Shown piece after piece: positions 50,270 through 58,566 of a stretch of 64,000 nucleotides of DNA (position 1 is its first letter; each line of letters starts with the position of its first letter). Source of the stretch: Microbacterium protaetiae. Lineage in GTDB: Bacteria; Actinomycetota; Actinomycetes; Actinomycetales; Microbacteriaceae. The notes under the pieces are model-generated. The model worked only from the letters and a program-made list of their open reading frames with translations, was not told where the DNA came from and did not search any database. The stretch spans positions 1,736,001-1,800,000 of the forward strand of contig NZ_CP035494.1 of NCBI RefSeq assembly GCF_004135285.1. The letters are read 5' to 3'. A program made the position numbers and the translations under genes.

Positions 50270-50771
50270 TGGGTCTCTCTCGCGCGCGTTGCGGCCTTAG
50301 CTCTCCTGGCTTACGATGGGTGCATAGCCCCCGGCGCAGCGCACGTGAGTGTGACGGCCGGGGTTCATTTTTGTCCTCGTTGCTCCAGCTCGGACTTTGC
50401 TTCCGCTCCGCTCGCGGAGGTTGGTCGGGCACATTCGTGACGATCCGCTACGCGCCAGGCCAGTTCTACGACAGTGACAGGCGGCTCCGGAGCCGTCATA
50501 TGCCGCTTTTGTGTCTTCTCGTTCTACCAGAAGGCTCCGACGCCGTGCGTTCGCCGAGCACGCGGGCATGGGCCTTCGCCGAGACTCATTCCGTGCGTTC
50601 GCCGAGACCTGGCTGCGGACTTTCGCCGAGACAAAGGATTCGTGCCGAGACCCAGGGCGTCGCACCTGGTTTCGGGCGGAATCCCTTGTCTCGGCGGGGC
50701 ACGCCGCGGGCATGGCCGTGACGCGCCGAGGGTTCGATGGCAAACCTTGCCAAGCTGCATACGATGGGCGC
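50270..50771. other. Gene-free region with the second 75-bp palindromic element
   Basis: No coding frame fits a family. It contains TTCGCCGAGAC-type pieces at 50575, 50599 and 50622, then the full 75-bp copy at 50623-50697, and ends with the likely promoter region of the antitoxin gene. The frame of the antitoxin stays open through it but shows no protein-like composition. Confidence 0.6.
50623..50697. repeat. 75-bp palindromic element, copy 2
   Basis: Same orientation as copy 1 with six differences. Left arm TCGCCGAGACAAAGGATTC, right arm GAATCCCTTGTCTCGGCG; centre GCCGAGACCCAGGGCGTCGC is identical in both copies. It can fold into a hairpin of about 33 bases per arm. Confidence 0.8.
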
Positions 50772-51446
50772 GTGGCCACGATGAATGTGTCGCTGCCCGA
50801 CGCCCTCAAGGATTTCGTCGAGCAGCAAGTCAGACAGCGCGGGTTCGGCACGAGCAGCGAGTTCGTGCGCGAGTTGATCAGGCGGGAGCAGGCGCGAACG
50901 CGGCTGCGCGGAATCGTGAGTGAAGGCATGTCGTCGGGCCCGGGTTCTGAATTGGATGCCGCATACTCTGATCGGCTGCGCGAACGTGTCGATCGCGCGA
51001 AGCTGGTCAGAGGGGAAGTCATGGGCGAGTCAGCGGTCGTCGACTATCCGTCGTACACGAACGCGCGCACCCACTTCAAGGATGTTCTCGATGCGACCGA
51101 CCGCGGTCAGACCGTGACGGTCGCTCGTGAAGGCCGCGTGTCTGCTGTCGTTCCTGCAGAGCGGCTTCGCGAGTTCTTTTTCCGGACGGTCTCTCCCCAC
51201 GTCCAGCTCGCCCGCGAGAACGACCGGGTGATCGCACTGATGGCTGGCCGCTCGTTCGTCTCGGAAGGCGCCACGGTCGATGACGCTCTCGCGGATCTGC
51301 TGCTGTCGTTGCGCGAGTACGCCGAAGACTGGGAGACGCGACTGCAGCACGCATCCAACCACCGTGAGAACTGGGCACTGGTACAGCTGATCAAGCTCTC
51401 CTCCGACCAGGAGGTCCTGGAGTGGTTTGAGCGCGGCGGTGAGTGA
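50772..51446 (+). CDS. Hybrid antitoxin: ParD-like RHH joined to a Phd/YefM-like part
   Basis: 224 residues if started at the GTG at 50772 (ATG at 50781 is also possible). Residues 4-80 are a ParD ribbon-helix-helix (MNVSLPDALKDFVEQQVRQR, TSSEFVRELIRREQAR). Then, without a stop, MGESAVVDYPSYTNARTHFK and TVTVAREGRVSAVVPAERLR form a Phd/YefM-type prevent-host-death domain with a 90-residue carboxyl extension. An internal ATG (51021) with AGAGGGGA five bases before it could make the second part alone. A ParE partner is absent; the gene downstream matches the Phd part. Either a true fusion or two products from one frame. Confidence 0.75.
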   Translation: MATMNVSLPDALKDFVEQQVRQRGFGTSSEFVRELIRREQARTRLRGIVSEGMSSGPGSELDAAYSDRLRERVDRAKLVRGEVMGESAVVDYPSYTNARTHFKDVLDATDRGQTVTVAREGRVSAVVPAERLREFFFRTVSPHVQLARENDRVIALMAGRSFVSEGATVDDALADLLLSLREYAEDWETRLQHASNHRENWALVQLIKLSSDQEVLEWFERGGE

Positions 51447-51867
51447 GAAGCATCCTGTCCCCACTCGCGAGGACCACGACGACTTCTGTGTCAACGAGAG
51501 GTGGGCGCTCGTCACGGGAGCTGCAGGCAAGTCGGTCACACACCACAAGACCTACGAGTTGACGCTCTGGGACGGTCGCATCCTCCGGACGCGCATCTCC
51601 CGTCCGATCGATCGGACGGACTACGTGGCACGGATGTGGTCGCACATCCTCCGCAATCAGCTCGAAGTCACCGCCGACGTCTTCTGGCTCTGTGCCAGGG
51701 ATGATGTTCTGCCCGATCGCGGCGCGCCCGAGGTCGCGCCGTCGCGCAAGACTGTGCCGCTGTATCTCGTGCGCGAGCTCACCCGGCTGGGGGTCTCAGA
51801 ATCGGAGGTCCTCGGCCTGGATGCTGCCTCCGCTGCGCAGCTGTACCCCAACCTGCTGGCGGAGTAG
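51439..51867 (+). CDS. Toxin partner of the Phd-like antitoxin
   Basis: 142 residues from a GTG at 51439, overlapping the antitoxin stop by eight bases (a TTG at 51427 is possible). KSVTHHKTYELTLWDGRILR and YVARMWSHILRNQLEVTADV resemble proteins labelled cytotoxic translational repressors that follow such antitoxins in actinobacteria. The target is not known; RelE-type catalysis cannot be confirmed from residues. Confidence 0.65.
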   Translation: MSEKHPVPTREDHDDFCVNERWALVTGAAGKSVTHHKTYELTLWDGRILRTRISRPIDRTDYVARMWSHILRNQLEVTADVFWLCARDDVLPDRGAPEVAPSRKTVPLYLVRELTRLGVSESEVLGLDAASAAQLYPNLLAE

Positions 51868-51996
51868 AGCCTCGCCTTGCCGTCCCGAAGACAACCGAGC
51901 ACCGTCAAGCTTCCGGCCCCGCAGCATCCGTAGTGCACCGCGTCAGCCTGGTCAAGCCCCCGGCATCACGGCGGTGTCCGTGCCTAGCGTGTGCAT

Positions 51997-52038
51997 ATGA
52001 CCGATCTCAACGCGAAGCTGAGTGAAGCGATCTCATGA
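51997..52038 (+). CDS. 13-residue leader peptide overlapping the DUF2231-Rieske start
   Basis: ATG at 51997 encodes MTDLNAKLSEAIS and stops in a TGA that overlaps the next ATG (ATGA). Such a mini-frame could couple or regulate translation of the DUF2231-Rieske gene. There is no clear Shine-Dalgarno, so it is a weak call. Confidence 0.3.
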   Translation: MTDLNAKLSEAIS

Positions 52039-52892
52039 ACCGGGTGCTGAAGAAACTGGAGTCCGCACGCGATCTCGACCGGATCACGCTACCGCTCAGC
52101 GGTTTCGTGAACCGACTGATCCCGGTCGGGAAGGTGCGTGACCTGCTTCATGGCGTTCCGCTCGGCCATCCTCTGCACCCGATGCTCGTACAGGTTCCGG
52201 TCGGCGCCTGGTTGTCGGCGGTGGTGCTGGACAGGATGCCGGGGACCGGGCGTTCTGCCACGGTTCTGATCGGGCTCGGAACGGCAGCTGCCGTGCCGGC
52301 GGCCGCCTCCGGGATTTTGGACTGGGCAAAGGCTCACGAATCGCAGATGAGGGTGGGCGTCGTGCACTGGGCGGCGAACGCCGTCGCGGTCGGCTGCTTC
52401 GCGGCATCCTTTGTCCAGCGCGTGCGCGGGCGCACCGCGGCGGGCAAGCGGCTCGCGCTGGCGGGGCTCTCTGCGGCGACGATCGGCGGCTACCTGGGCG
52501 GCCATCTGGCCTATCGTCAGGCGCTGGGTGCCAATCATGTGGAGGACATCCCGCACGTGTTGGCCGAGGGGTGGCACGCTGTGGCTGCGCTTGACGAGCT
52601 GCCCGACGAGGCCCTGACCCGACGCGTGGTCGACGCGGTTCCAGTTCTGCTCTACCGAGAAGGCGAGAAGGTCACGGCTCTGGCCGACCGGTGCTCTCAC
52701 CTGTCCGGACCTCTTCATGAAGGAGCGCTCGACGACAACCCCGAGAAGGGGATGTGTGTGGTGTGCCCCTGGCACGGCAGCACGTTCTCTCTGCAGGACG
52801 GGTCTGTCGTGCATGGACCGGCCACCAGCCCGCAGCTGCGGTTCCGCACGAGGATCAGCGAAGGTCAGGTCGAGATCTCACTCGCCGCGTGA
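52035..52892 (+). CDS. DUF2231 membrane domain fused to a Rieske iron-sulfur domain
   Basis: 285 residues. Residues 35-170 are DUF2231 with four helices (HGVPLGHPLHPMLVQVPVGA at the start, with paired histidines that could bind haem). Residues 185-282 are a Rieske ferredoxin: CSHLSGPLH and CPWHGSTF supply the two Cys and two His ligands of the 2Fe-2S cluster. The Rieske part ends inside the cytosol or outside depending on topology. Probably a membrane redox protein; partner enzyme unknown. Convergent with the GT2 gene of the Dps operon, overlapping by 28 bases. Confidence 0.85.
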   Translation: MNRVLKKLESARDLDRITLPLSGFVNRLIPVGKVRDLLHGVPLGHPLHPMLVQVPVGAWLSAVVLDRMPGTGRSATVLIGLGTAAAVPAAASGILDWAKAHESQMRVGVVHWAANAVAVGCFAASFVQRVRGRTAAGKRLALAGLSAATIGGYLGGHLAYRQALGANHVEDIPHVLAEGWHAVAALDELPDEALTRRVVDAVPVLLYREGEKVTALADRCSHLSGPLHEGALDDNPEKGMCVVCPWHGSTFSLQDGSVVHGPATSPQLRFRTRISEGQVEISLAA

Positions 52893-53632
52893 GACTCGTC
52901 GATGCCTCTGATCGACGCCGCCAGCGGAACGAGCTGCGTGCGCAGGTACTCGGCGTAGCCTCCTTCGGCGCGGCCGTACTGCCGCCCGCTCGTGCGCACC
53001 CACGCACCGTCCGACGCGATGATGGATGCACCTCGCATCCGCACCTGTTCGATAAGGCGCACATCCTCGTGCAACGGGATCGGCGGGAAGCCACCGGCGT
53101 CGACCAAAACGCTTGCGCGGGTGCCGAGGTTCGCGCCGTGGACGTGACCGTTCGCGACACCGGGCGTGTGGGTCGCCCACCACGCATCCGTCTGCTCCCG
53201 GGTCAGGTCGCGGAAGTCGGGACGGACGGTGCCGATCACGACGTCGGCCCCCTGCTCGGCGAGCATAATCTGGTGCGCGAGCCAGTGCAGCGGGACGGTG
53301 GAGTCGGCGTCGGTGTGCGCGATCCACAGCCGTGCGGGCGGCACGTGCGCGAATGCGCGGAGCGCGGCTCGCACCCCGGCATCGCGGGCGATTCCAACCG
53401 AGCCGGCTTCAACCGCGCTCGTGCACACGGGAAAGCGTGCGGCGATGAGTGCCGATCCGTCTGTGCAGGCGTCGAGGACCACGTGTATGGAGGTGATCGC
53501 GCGTACCGCGCGCGCTGCGGCCACGAGAGATTGCAGACAGCCCGCGATCAGCTCTTGCTCGTCGTGCACCGGAACGACGACCGCAATGACATCGACGGTG
53601 CTGTCGAGGCTTCTCGCAGGTAGTCCTCTCAC
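52865..53632 (-). CDS. Family 2 glycosyltransferase of the Dps-linked operon
   Basis: 255 residues from a GTG at 53632 (GTGA overlap with the upstream stop); the longer frame to 54220 is the shadow of the neighbour. VIAVVVPVHDEQELIAGCLQ near residue 15, HVVLDACTDGSALIA and LWIAHTDADSTVPLHWLA (DxD) are the GT-A motifs; PPIPLHEDVRLIEQVRMRGA contains the catalytic ED. Last gene of a four-gene unit starting with dps. Convergent to, and overlapping, the DUF2231-Rieske gene. Confidence 0.83.
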   Translation of the reverse strand: MRGLPARSLDSTVDVIAVVVPVHDEQELIAGCLQSLVAAARAVRAITSIHVVLDACTDGSALIAARFPVCTSAVEAGSVGIARDAGVRAALRAFAHVPPARLWIAHTDADSTVPLHWLAHQIMLAEQGADVVIGTVRPDFRDLTREQTDAWWATHTPGVANGHVHGANLGTRASVLVDAGGFPPIPLHEDVRLIEQVRMRGASIIASDGAWVRTSGRQYGRAEGGYAEYLRTQLVPLAASIRGIDESHAASEIST

Positions 53633-54984
53633 GGCCACACCCCGGTTCTGGTAGCGACCGAGTGGAGCCGATCCGGGCGCGCGAAGACCTCCAGGATGAA
53701 GTCCTCTTCGAGGTGCCGCACTGACGGCGACAGGTTCGCGTGCAAACGGATCGTGTCGTGGACCGCGGCTGCCGACAGTGGGGCTCTGGGAATCGGATGT
53801 CTCCAGTGGCAGGCGACGAGCTCGCCATCCACGTCGAGCGATTGGTCGATGCGCGCGAGCACCGCGTCGAGATCTGACGCCGTCCAGTAGTAGGCGATCT
53901 CGGACAGCACGATGAGGTCGAAACATCCCTCGGGCCAGTCCGCGAGCAGATCCACCTGCTCCAGCCGCACGTTCCCAACGTCGGCAAGTCGATCGTGTGC
54001 ACGCTGGAGCGCGTGCGCGGAGGCGTCCACCGCCACGACGTCGGTGGCGCGGTCGGCGAGGACCTGCGTGAATGCGCCGGTTCCGGCGCCGAGTTCCAAA
54101 ACGTGCCGGTACCACTCCCGGGGCAGGCACGCAGCGATCACGTTCCGCTTGCGCTGCTCGTACCATCGGGAGTCGACGCCCCAAGGGTCGGAGCGACGCG
54201 CGTAGCGCTCGTCGAACCACGAGGCGCCGACGCTCGGAGCGGGCTCGGGCTGAATGAACACCTCGAACGCGCGGTCGAAGTGCCGCAGCATCTCGCCGTG
54301 AAGAATCGCCTCGTCGCCGGGCTCGTCTGACAGCGGCTCGATCTGGCTCACGTGGCGCCGCAGCGCCTGCGCCTTTGCCGCCCGCGCGGCCTCATCGAGG
54401 TGCAGGACGCACCAGCTGTCGGGGACCGACGATGCCGGATCCCCCCAGTGCCAGAACCAGATCGGGTAGCCGATGACACGTGCGCCGACCGTGCGCAGTT
54501 CGCACGCGATCTCGCCGAGCACGCGGTGGTCGCGGTGCCCATCGCCCCACCAGGGGACGGCGAGCACCGTCGCGGTCCCTTCTGTGCGCGACAGCAGGTT
54601 CTGCAGGTGCTGCCGCACCGCCGGTGCGGCCTCCCGGATCTTGCCATCGGGGAACCCGGCCAGGTGGATCTCTGCCCGCGGCGCGAGATCCGCTATGGCA
54701 TCCAGCACTTCGTGCCGGCGTTCGCGGCGCAGATCGCGAGGAGAGGGAGAAGCCGGATGGGACGACCCGCCGTCGGTCATGACGACGACCGTGACAGGGA
54801 TGCCGCGTCCGGCGGCCGTCGCGATGAGACCGCCTGCCCCCAGCGTCTCGTCGTCGGGGTGCGCGGCCAAGACGATGAGTCGTTCCATGTCCAGGGCTAC
54901 CTCCGGCGCGGCATGCCAGGGCGCGGCATCCGCCCACGCGTCCTCCGACGTTCCCGGTTCTCGATGGTCGAAGCTCACGCCCAT
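53629..54984 (-). CDS. Bifunctional PIG-L deacetylase / NodS-like methyltransferase
   Basis: 451 residues. Residues 34-215 are a PIG-L/LmbE zinc deacetylase (LIVLAAHPDDETLGAGG with AHPDD; PWWGDGHRDHRVLGE with the later His). Residues 245-445 are a SAM-dependent methyltransferase of NodS type (HVLELGAGTGAFTQVLADRA, VVAVDASAHALQRAHDRL, CFDLIVLSEIAYYWTA). One protein could deacetylate an N-acetyl sugar and methylate the freed amine, as NodB and NodS do separately. TGATG overlap with the upstream gene. Confidence 0.88.
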   Translation of the reverse strand: MGVSFDHREPGTSEDAWADAAPWHAAPEVALDMERLIVLAAHPDDETLGAGGLIATAAGRGIPVTVVVMTDGGSSHPASPSPRDLRRERRHEVLDAIADLAPRAEIHLAGFPDGKIREAAPAVRQHLQNLLSRTEGTATVLAVPWWGDGHRDHRVLGEIACELRTVGARVIGYPIWFWHWGDPASSVPDSWCVLHLDEAARAAKAQALRRHVSQIEPLSDEPGDEAILHGEMLRHFDRAFEVFIQPEPAPSVGASWFDERYARRSDPWGVDSRWYEQRKRNVIAACLPREWYRHVLELGAGTGAFTQVLADRATDVVAVDASAHALQRAHDRLADVGNVRLEQVDLLADWPEGCFDLIVLSEIAYYWTASDLDAVLARIDQSLDVDGELVACHWRHPIPRAPLSAAAVHDTIRLHANLSPSVRHLEEDFILEVFARPDRLHSVATRTGVWP

Positions 54985-56051
54985 CACGCCACGACCGATC
55001 GCCCCAGTCGGGCAAGGTCGCGTTCGGCGTGATGCTGACGCAAGTAGATCCGCAGATCCGCGACGCGGCGCGCGTGCTGCTCGTCTGTGGTCAGCGGGCC
55101 GGGACCGAGTCCATGGTCGGCGAGCGTCAGCACGCGCTCGGCGGCTCCGGCAGCAACGGCGCGCACTCGTTCGGCCAGCTCACGCGGGTGGGAAGTCGTC
55201 GGCGCGTCGACCCGCCTGGCAGCATCGGCGAGGACGACCTTCGCCGCCCACTGTTCGGCATCCGCCTCACCGCACAGCAGCTGTGCGATCTGGTCGGCAT
55301 TCGGGCGCCTGGCCGCCTCGGCCAGCGCATCGATGATCGGGATGACACTTCCCCACCAGACGGCGGCAACGCCCATCCCGCCCCAGCGGAAGCCGGGCCG
55401 ATGCAGGTACCACTCCGGGTCCCCGACCGGGGCGGCCGGTGTGTCATCGAAGTCGACCGCTGCGCTGACAATCGCGCGCAGGCCGCGAGCTGTCCACGGC
55501 CCGGTGTGCGGGTGCACCGACGGGGCTTGCAGCGGCACGGCGAACAGCCGGCGGGACTGCGGTGAGACCCAGGCAGTGATCAGGGCGTGGGTCAACTGGG
55601 CCGCCAGAGAGCACCAGGGTTTGGTGCCACGGAGCCGCCAACTCCCCGAAGCGTCCTGGTATGCGTCCAATCGCGTGGCGCCTTCGGCCGCGAAGACGCC
55701 CCAGGATGAGTGCTCATCCGCGCCGAGACCATCCACGCCATCCGACGCAATGCCGCCCGCTGTGCGTGCCTCGTCGAGGATGGCGAGTGCGTCCAGGTGC
55801 GGTTCGAGAATCCGCGCCGCACCGACATCCAACGCCGCCGCGGTCGCCAGCGCGCTCCAGCGGTCGGCCGTCCGCCCCTGCCCGGGAAGAGGGATGCGTC
55901 CGGAAAGTCGCACCGCCCACTCGATAGTGGCCTCTACCTGCGTCCCGAGCCCGCTGACCTCCGCGGCGGCGCGTTCGACCTCGCGCGCTGTCTCGGACGG
56001 CGCGTCGGTGAGGGTGAGTGCAATGCCGCTGCGGTCGGCGGCCGGGCTCAT
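54984..56051 (-). CDS. Acyl-CoA dehydrogenase-like flavoprotein
   Basis: 355 residues, shorter than the usual 380-400. The middle (GSWRLRGTKPWCSLAAQLTH, FRWGGMGVAAVWWGSVI) and the end (DLRIYLRQHHAERDLARLGR) match the acyl-CoA dehydrogenase branch that includes DszC-like enzymes. The classic catalytic Glu of chain dehydrogenases is not evident, so the reaction may be an oxidation other than CoA-thioester desaturation. Overlaps dps upstream by four bases and the deacetylase gene downstream. Confidence 0.8.
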   Translation of the reverse strand: MSPAADRSGIALTLTDAPSETAREVERAAAEVSGLGTQVEATIEWAVRLSGRIPLPGQGRTADRWSALATAAALDVGAARILEPHLDALAILDEARTAGGIASDGVDGLGADEHSSWGVFAAEGATRLDAYQDASGSWRLRGTKPWCSLAAQLTHALITAWVSPQSRRLFAVPLQAPSVHPHTGPWTARGLRAIVSAAVDFDDTPAAPVGDPEWYLHRPGFRWGGMGVAAVWWGSVIPIIDALAEAARRPNADQIAQLLCGEADAEQWAAKVVLADAARRVDAPTTSHPRELAERVRAVAAGAAERVLTLADHGLGPGPLTTDEQHARRVADLRIYLRQHHAERDLARLGRSVVA

Positions 56052-56599
56052 TTGACCGCCGGTGAACGGTTCTCGGCGCTGACCATCCAGGACAGTTGCT
56101 CGAGAGTGGACAAGATGTCGTGCAGGATGTCGGCGGTTGTCGGGTCGTCTTCGTCCACGGCGTCGTGCACCCCGCGAACGGTGCCGATCGTCGCGTCCAG
56201 CCGTTCGGTGATCAGGTCCACGGTCGTCGTCGTGTCGATCTCTCCCTGTGGATACTCCGGAAGGGTCGTGGTCTCGGTAACGGTGTCGCTGCGTCCGTCC
56301 GGGAGGGCGTGCAGTGCGCGCATGCGCTCGGCGATCACGTCGCTGAATCGGCGCGCTGCCGCGACGACCTCATCGAGCTGGAGGTGCGTGTCACGGAAGT
56401 TGGTGCCCACCACGTTCCAATGCGCCTGCTTACCCTGCAGGGACAGTTCGATGAGATCGACGAGGACGCTCTGAAGATGATTCTTCAGCCCGGCAGAAGC
56501 GAGGAAACCCTTCTCTTCGTTCTGCTCGGCCGTGCGCTTGGCACCCGAGCCGCCGCTCGCGGTGCGCCGGCGATTCTTCGGTGGTGTCTTGCCTGCCAT
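56048..56599 (-). CDS. dps: Dps-family ferritin-like DNA-protection protein
   Basis: 183 residues from the ATG at 56599. Residues 1-30 are a Lys/Arg-rich tail (AGKTPPKNRRRTASGG) able to bind DNA. KQAHWNVVGTNFRDTHLQLD followed by EV, residues 60-80, is the Dps signature with the inter-subunit ferroxidase His, Asp and Glu residues. Stores iron and shields DNA from peroxide. First gene of the unit with the acyl-CoA dehydrogenase, deacetylase/methyltransferase and GT2. A GGAGG precedes the ATG. Confidence 0.92.
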   Translation of the reverse strand: MAGKTPPKNRRRTASGGSGAKRTAEQNEEKGFLASAGLKNHLQSVLVDLIELSLQGKQAHWNVVGTNFRDTHLQLDEVVAAARRFSDVIAERMRALHALPDGRSDTVTETTTLPEYPQGEIDTTTTVDLITERLDATIGTVRGVHDAVDEDDPTTADILHDILSTLEQLSWMVSAENRSPAVK

Positions 56600-56863
56600 G
56601 TCGTTCCTCCTTGTAGATGATGACCGTGTCACGCGCCAGGGCATCCGTCGCGGGGGTTGACTCTCGGTTCTGCCGGGGTATAGGCGGCTGTGTGCTGATG
56701 CGTGGGCACGCTCTTGTCAACCCCGTGGGCGTCATCGGGCGTCCCGGATAGCGTCGGGCGGGACTGCGGAGGATGTCATGCCGAGACGATGTGGATGGAA
56801 CAGTCTGAAGGATCCGGAGCTCATCTCGATGCTGCGCCATCGCTGAATGCGGGGAGAGACACC

Positions 56864-57841
56864 GTGGCCAGGCTGGTGCGCGTGCGACCCGACACCGATC
56901 CCGGATTCCGACGTGTGCGGGCGGGGAGCACGTTTCGCTACCTCGCTGAGGACGGTGCACCTGCCAGCGACAGCGATCAGAAGCGCATCCGTGCGTTGGT
57001 GATCCCGCCGGCATGGGAGGACGTGTGGATCGCCCGTGAGCCGCTTGCGCATATCCAGGTCGTCGGCACGGATGCGGCCGGGCGCCGGCAGTACCTGTAT
57101 CACCCTCGGTGGCGCGCTCCCCGCGATCGTCGCAAGTTCGCTCGTGCGCTGGCTCTTGCCGCGGCGCTCCCGCAGGCTCGGACGCGGGTCACCGTGGCGC
57201 TACGTGGGGAAGGGCACGATCGCGAGCGTGTCCTCGCCGTCGCGTTCCGGCTGCTTGATGAGGCGGCTCCGCGCGTCGGCTCGGCGCGGTACCTCGCCAC
57301 GCATGGCAGCAGGGGACTGACGACGCTGCGGCGACGCGACGCATCGGTCGCAGAACGGGTGGTCACCCTGTCGTTTCCCGCCAAGAGCGGCAAGCGTGCG
57401 CTGCTTGAGATCGACGACGCCGATCTTGCGTCGACGATCGCCATGCTGGTCTCGCGCTCTCCGCGATCGCCGCTGCTGTGGTACCCCGAGGGCCGGCGGC
57501 AGCGCGCGCTGACCCCGGCGGACGTGAATGCGCACGTGCGCGCACTCACCGGCGGGCGCTTCACCGCCAAGGACTTTCGGACTCTGCGCGGCACGATCCT
57601 CGCCGCTGACGCCCTCGCGCGCATCGGCACGGTGGACACCGCCGGGCAGCGCAAGCACGCGGAGGCCCTCGCGGTGCAGGCGAGCGCCCAGGCCCTCGGA
57701 AACACCGCATCGGTCGCCCGCGCCAGCTACATCGATCCGCGCGTCTTCCAGCGCTACCGGCAGGGCCGCTTGCTCGAGCTTGACGTCAGCCCCGAGACAG
57801 CCATCCGCCGACTCTTGGCTGCGACCGGCCGATCAGGATGA
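56864..57841 (+). CDS. DNA topoisomerase IB (eukaryote/poxvirus-type)
   Basis: 325 residues from a GTG at 56864, chosen for GGGGAGAG seven bases before it; ATGs at 56789 and 56795 would add residues outside the fold. GSTFRYLAEDGAPASDSDQK and IPPAWEDVWIAREPLAHIQV are the amino-terminal clamp; DFRTLRGTILAADALARIG and SVARASYIDPRVFQRYRQGR at the end hold the active-site Arg and Tyr (in ASYIDP). Relaxes supercoils through a 3'-phosphotyrosine link. Divergent from dps with about 260 bases between. Confidence 0.92.
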   Translation: MARLVRVRPDTDPGFRRVRAGSTFRYLAEDGAPASDSDQKRIRALVIPPAWEDVWIAREPLAHIQVVGTDAAGRRQYLYHPRWRAPRDRRKFARALALAAALPQARTRVTVALRGEGHDRERVLAVAFRLLDEAAPRVGSARYLATHGSRGLTTLRRRDASVAERVVTLSFPAKSGKRALLEIDDADLASTIAMLVSRSPRSPLLWYPEGRRQRALTPADVNAHVRALTGGRFTAKDFRTLRGTILAADALARIGTVDTAGQRKHAEALAVQASAQALGNTASVARASYIDPRVFQRYRQGRLLELDVSPETAIRRLLAATGRSG

Positions 57842-57889
57842 AGACAGCGGTGCGGCGATCTCCTCGACTTCCCGGAGAGCCGACTCGCG

Positions 57890-58033
57890 ATGGCACCGAC
57901 GATAGTGACCTCGGCCCTTGACATGACGGGGATGCTCCCGCATGCGGTCTGCTTTCGCGCCACGAGCATGGCGGAGGAGATCGCCTCACACGCGGTCTAC
58001 ACCGTGAACGATCCATTGGCCACCCCCTTGTGA
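57890..58033 (+). CDS. Possible 47-residue protein after topoisomerase
   Basis: MAPTIVTSALDMTGMLPHAV through ASHAVYTVNDPLATPL. Third positions are about 80% G or C, and amino-acid use is plausible. It is in the same frame as the topoisomerase gene, beyond its stop, with open codons back to that stop. No family recognised; it may be a remnant. Confidence 0.3.
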   Translation: MAPTIVTSALDMTGMLPHAVCFRATSMAEEIASHAVYTVNDPLATPL

Positions 58034-58101
58034 CCGACCCTCACCCAGCGCAGTCTCCAAGCACACGGGTACGCCCGGACAACCCGGATCGGGAGGAATC
58101 C

Positions 58102-58566
58102 ATGTCACGACGCAGCTCTGCCGCCCCGATCGCTGAAACCGTCTACGGCATTGATCGACTCTTGCGAAACGTGCGCACCGGTCGGTTCGAGCGAAGCCTG
58201 GCGGCTCTGACGGCCGCAGGAGCACTGGTGACCACCGCCGAGATCTTCTTCGAGCACGACAAGGCAAGCTTCGGCAACCGGTGGATGTGGGCGCCTATCG
58301 TGCTCGGACCTGTCGGGGCCGTTGCCGGCATCGCGGGAGTGTGCAGTAAGCGGGCGGCGAAGACGCTGCTGCCGCTCGCGTCGGCGACGATCATCGCCAA
58401 CGGGGTCCAGGGCCTGTGGCTGCATGGCCGGGGGATCAGACAGAAGCCGGGCGGCTGGCGCAACTTCCGCTACAACATGGAGATGGGCCCGCCCCTGATG
58501 GCGCCCCTTCTGGTCACCCTGGTCGGCGGGATGGGGTTGCTGGCAGCGATTCTGAGGCGTGAGAAG
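58102..58566 (+). CDS. Small membrane protein of the GMC operon
   Basis: 154-155 residues from the ATG at 58102 with GAGGA five bases before it; the frame ends with the TGA at 58567-58569. Three to four hydrophobic segments: SLAALTAAGALVTTAEIFFE, RWMWAPIVLGPVGAVAGIAG and GPPLMAPLLVTLVGGMGLLA. Resembles uncharacterised proteins that accompany gluconate-dehydrogenase-like operons. Overlaps the next gene. Could be a membrane anchor or electron-acceptor subunit; not shown. Confidence 0.68.

Noticed and set aside
53633..54220. Amino-terminal extension of the GT2 frame at 52865
   Set aside because: The added 196 residues are Arg-rich and overlap the methyltransferase domain in another frame; the GTGA overlap at 53632 is a better start.
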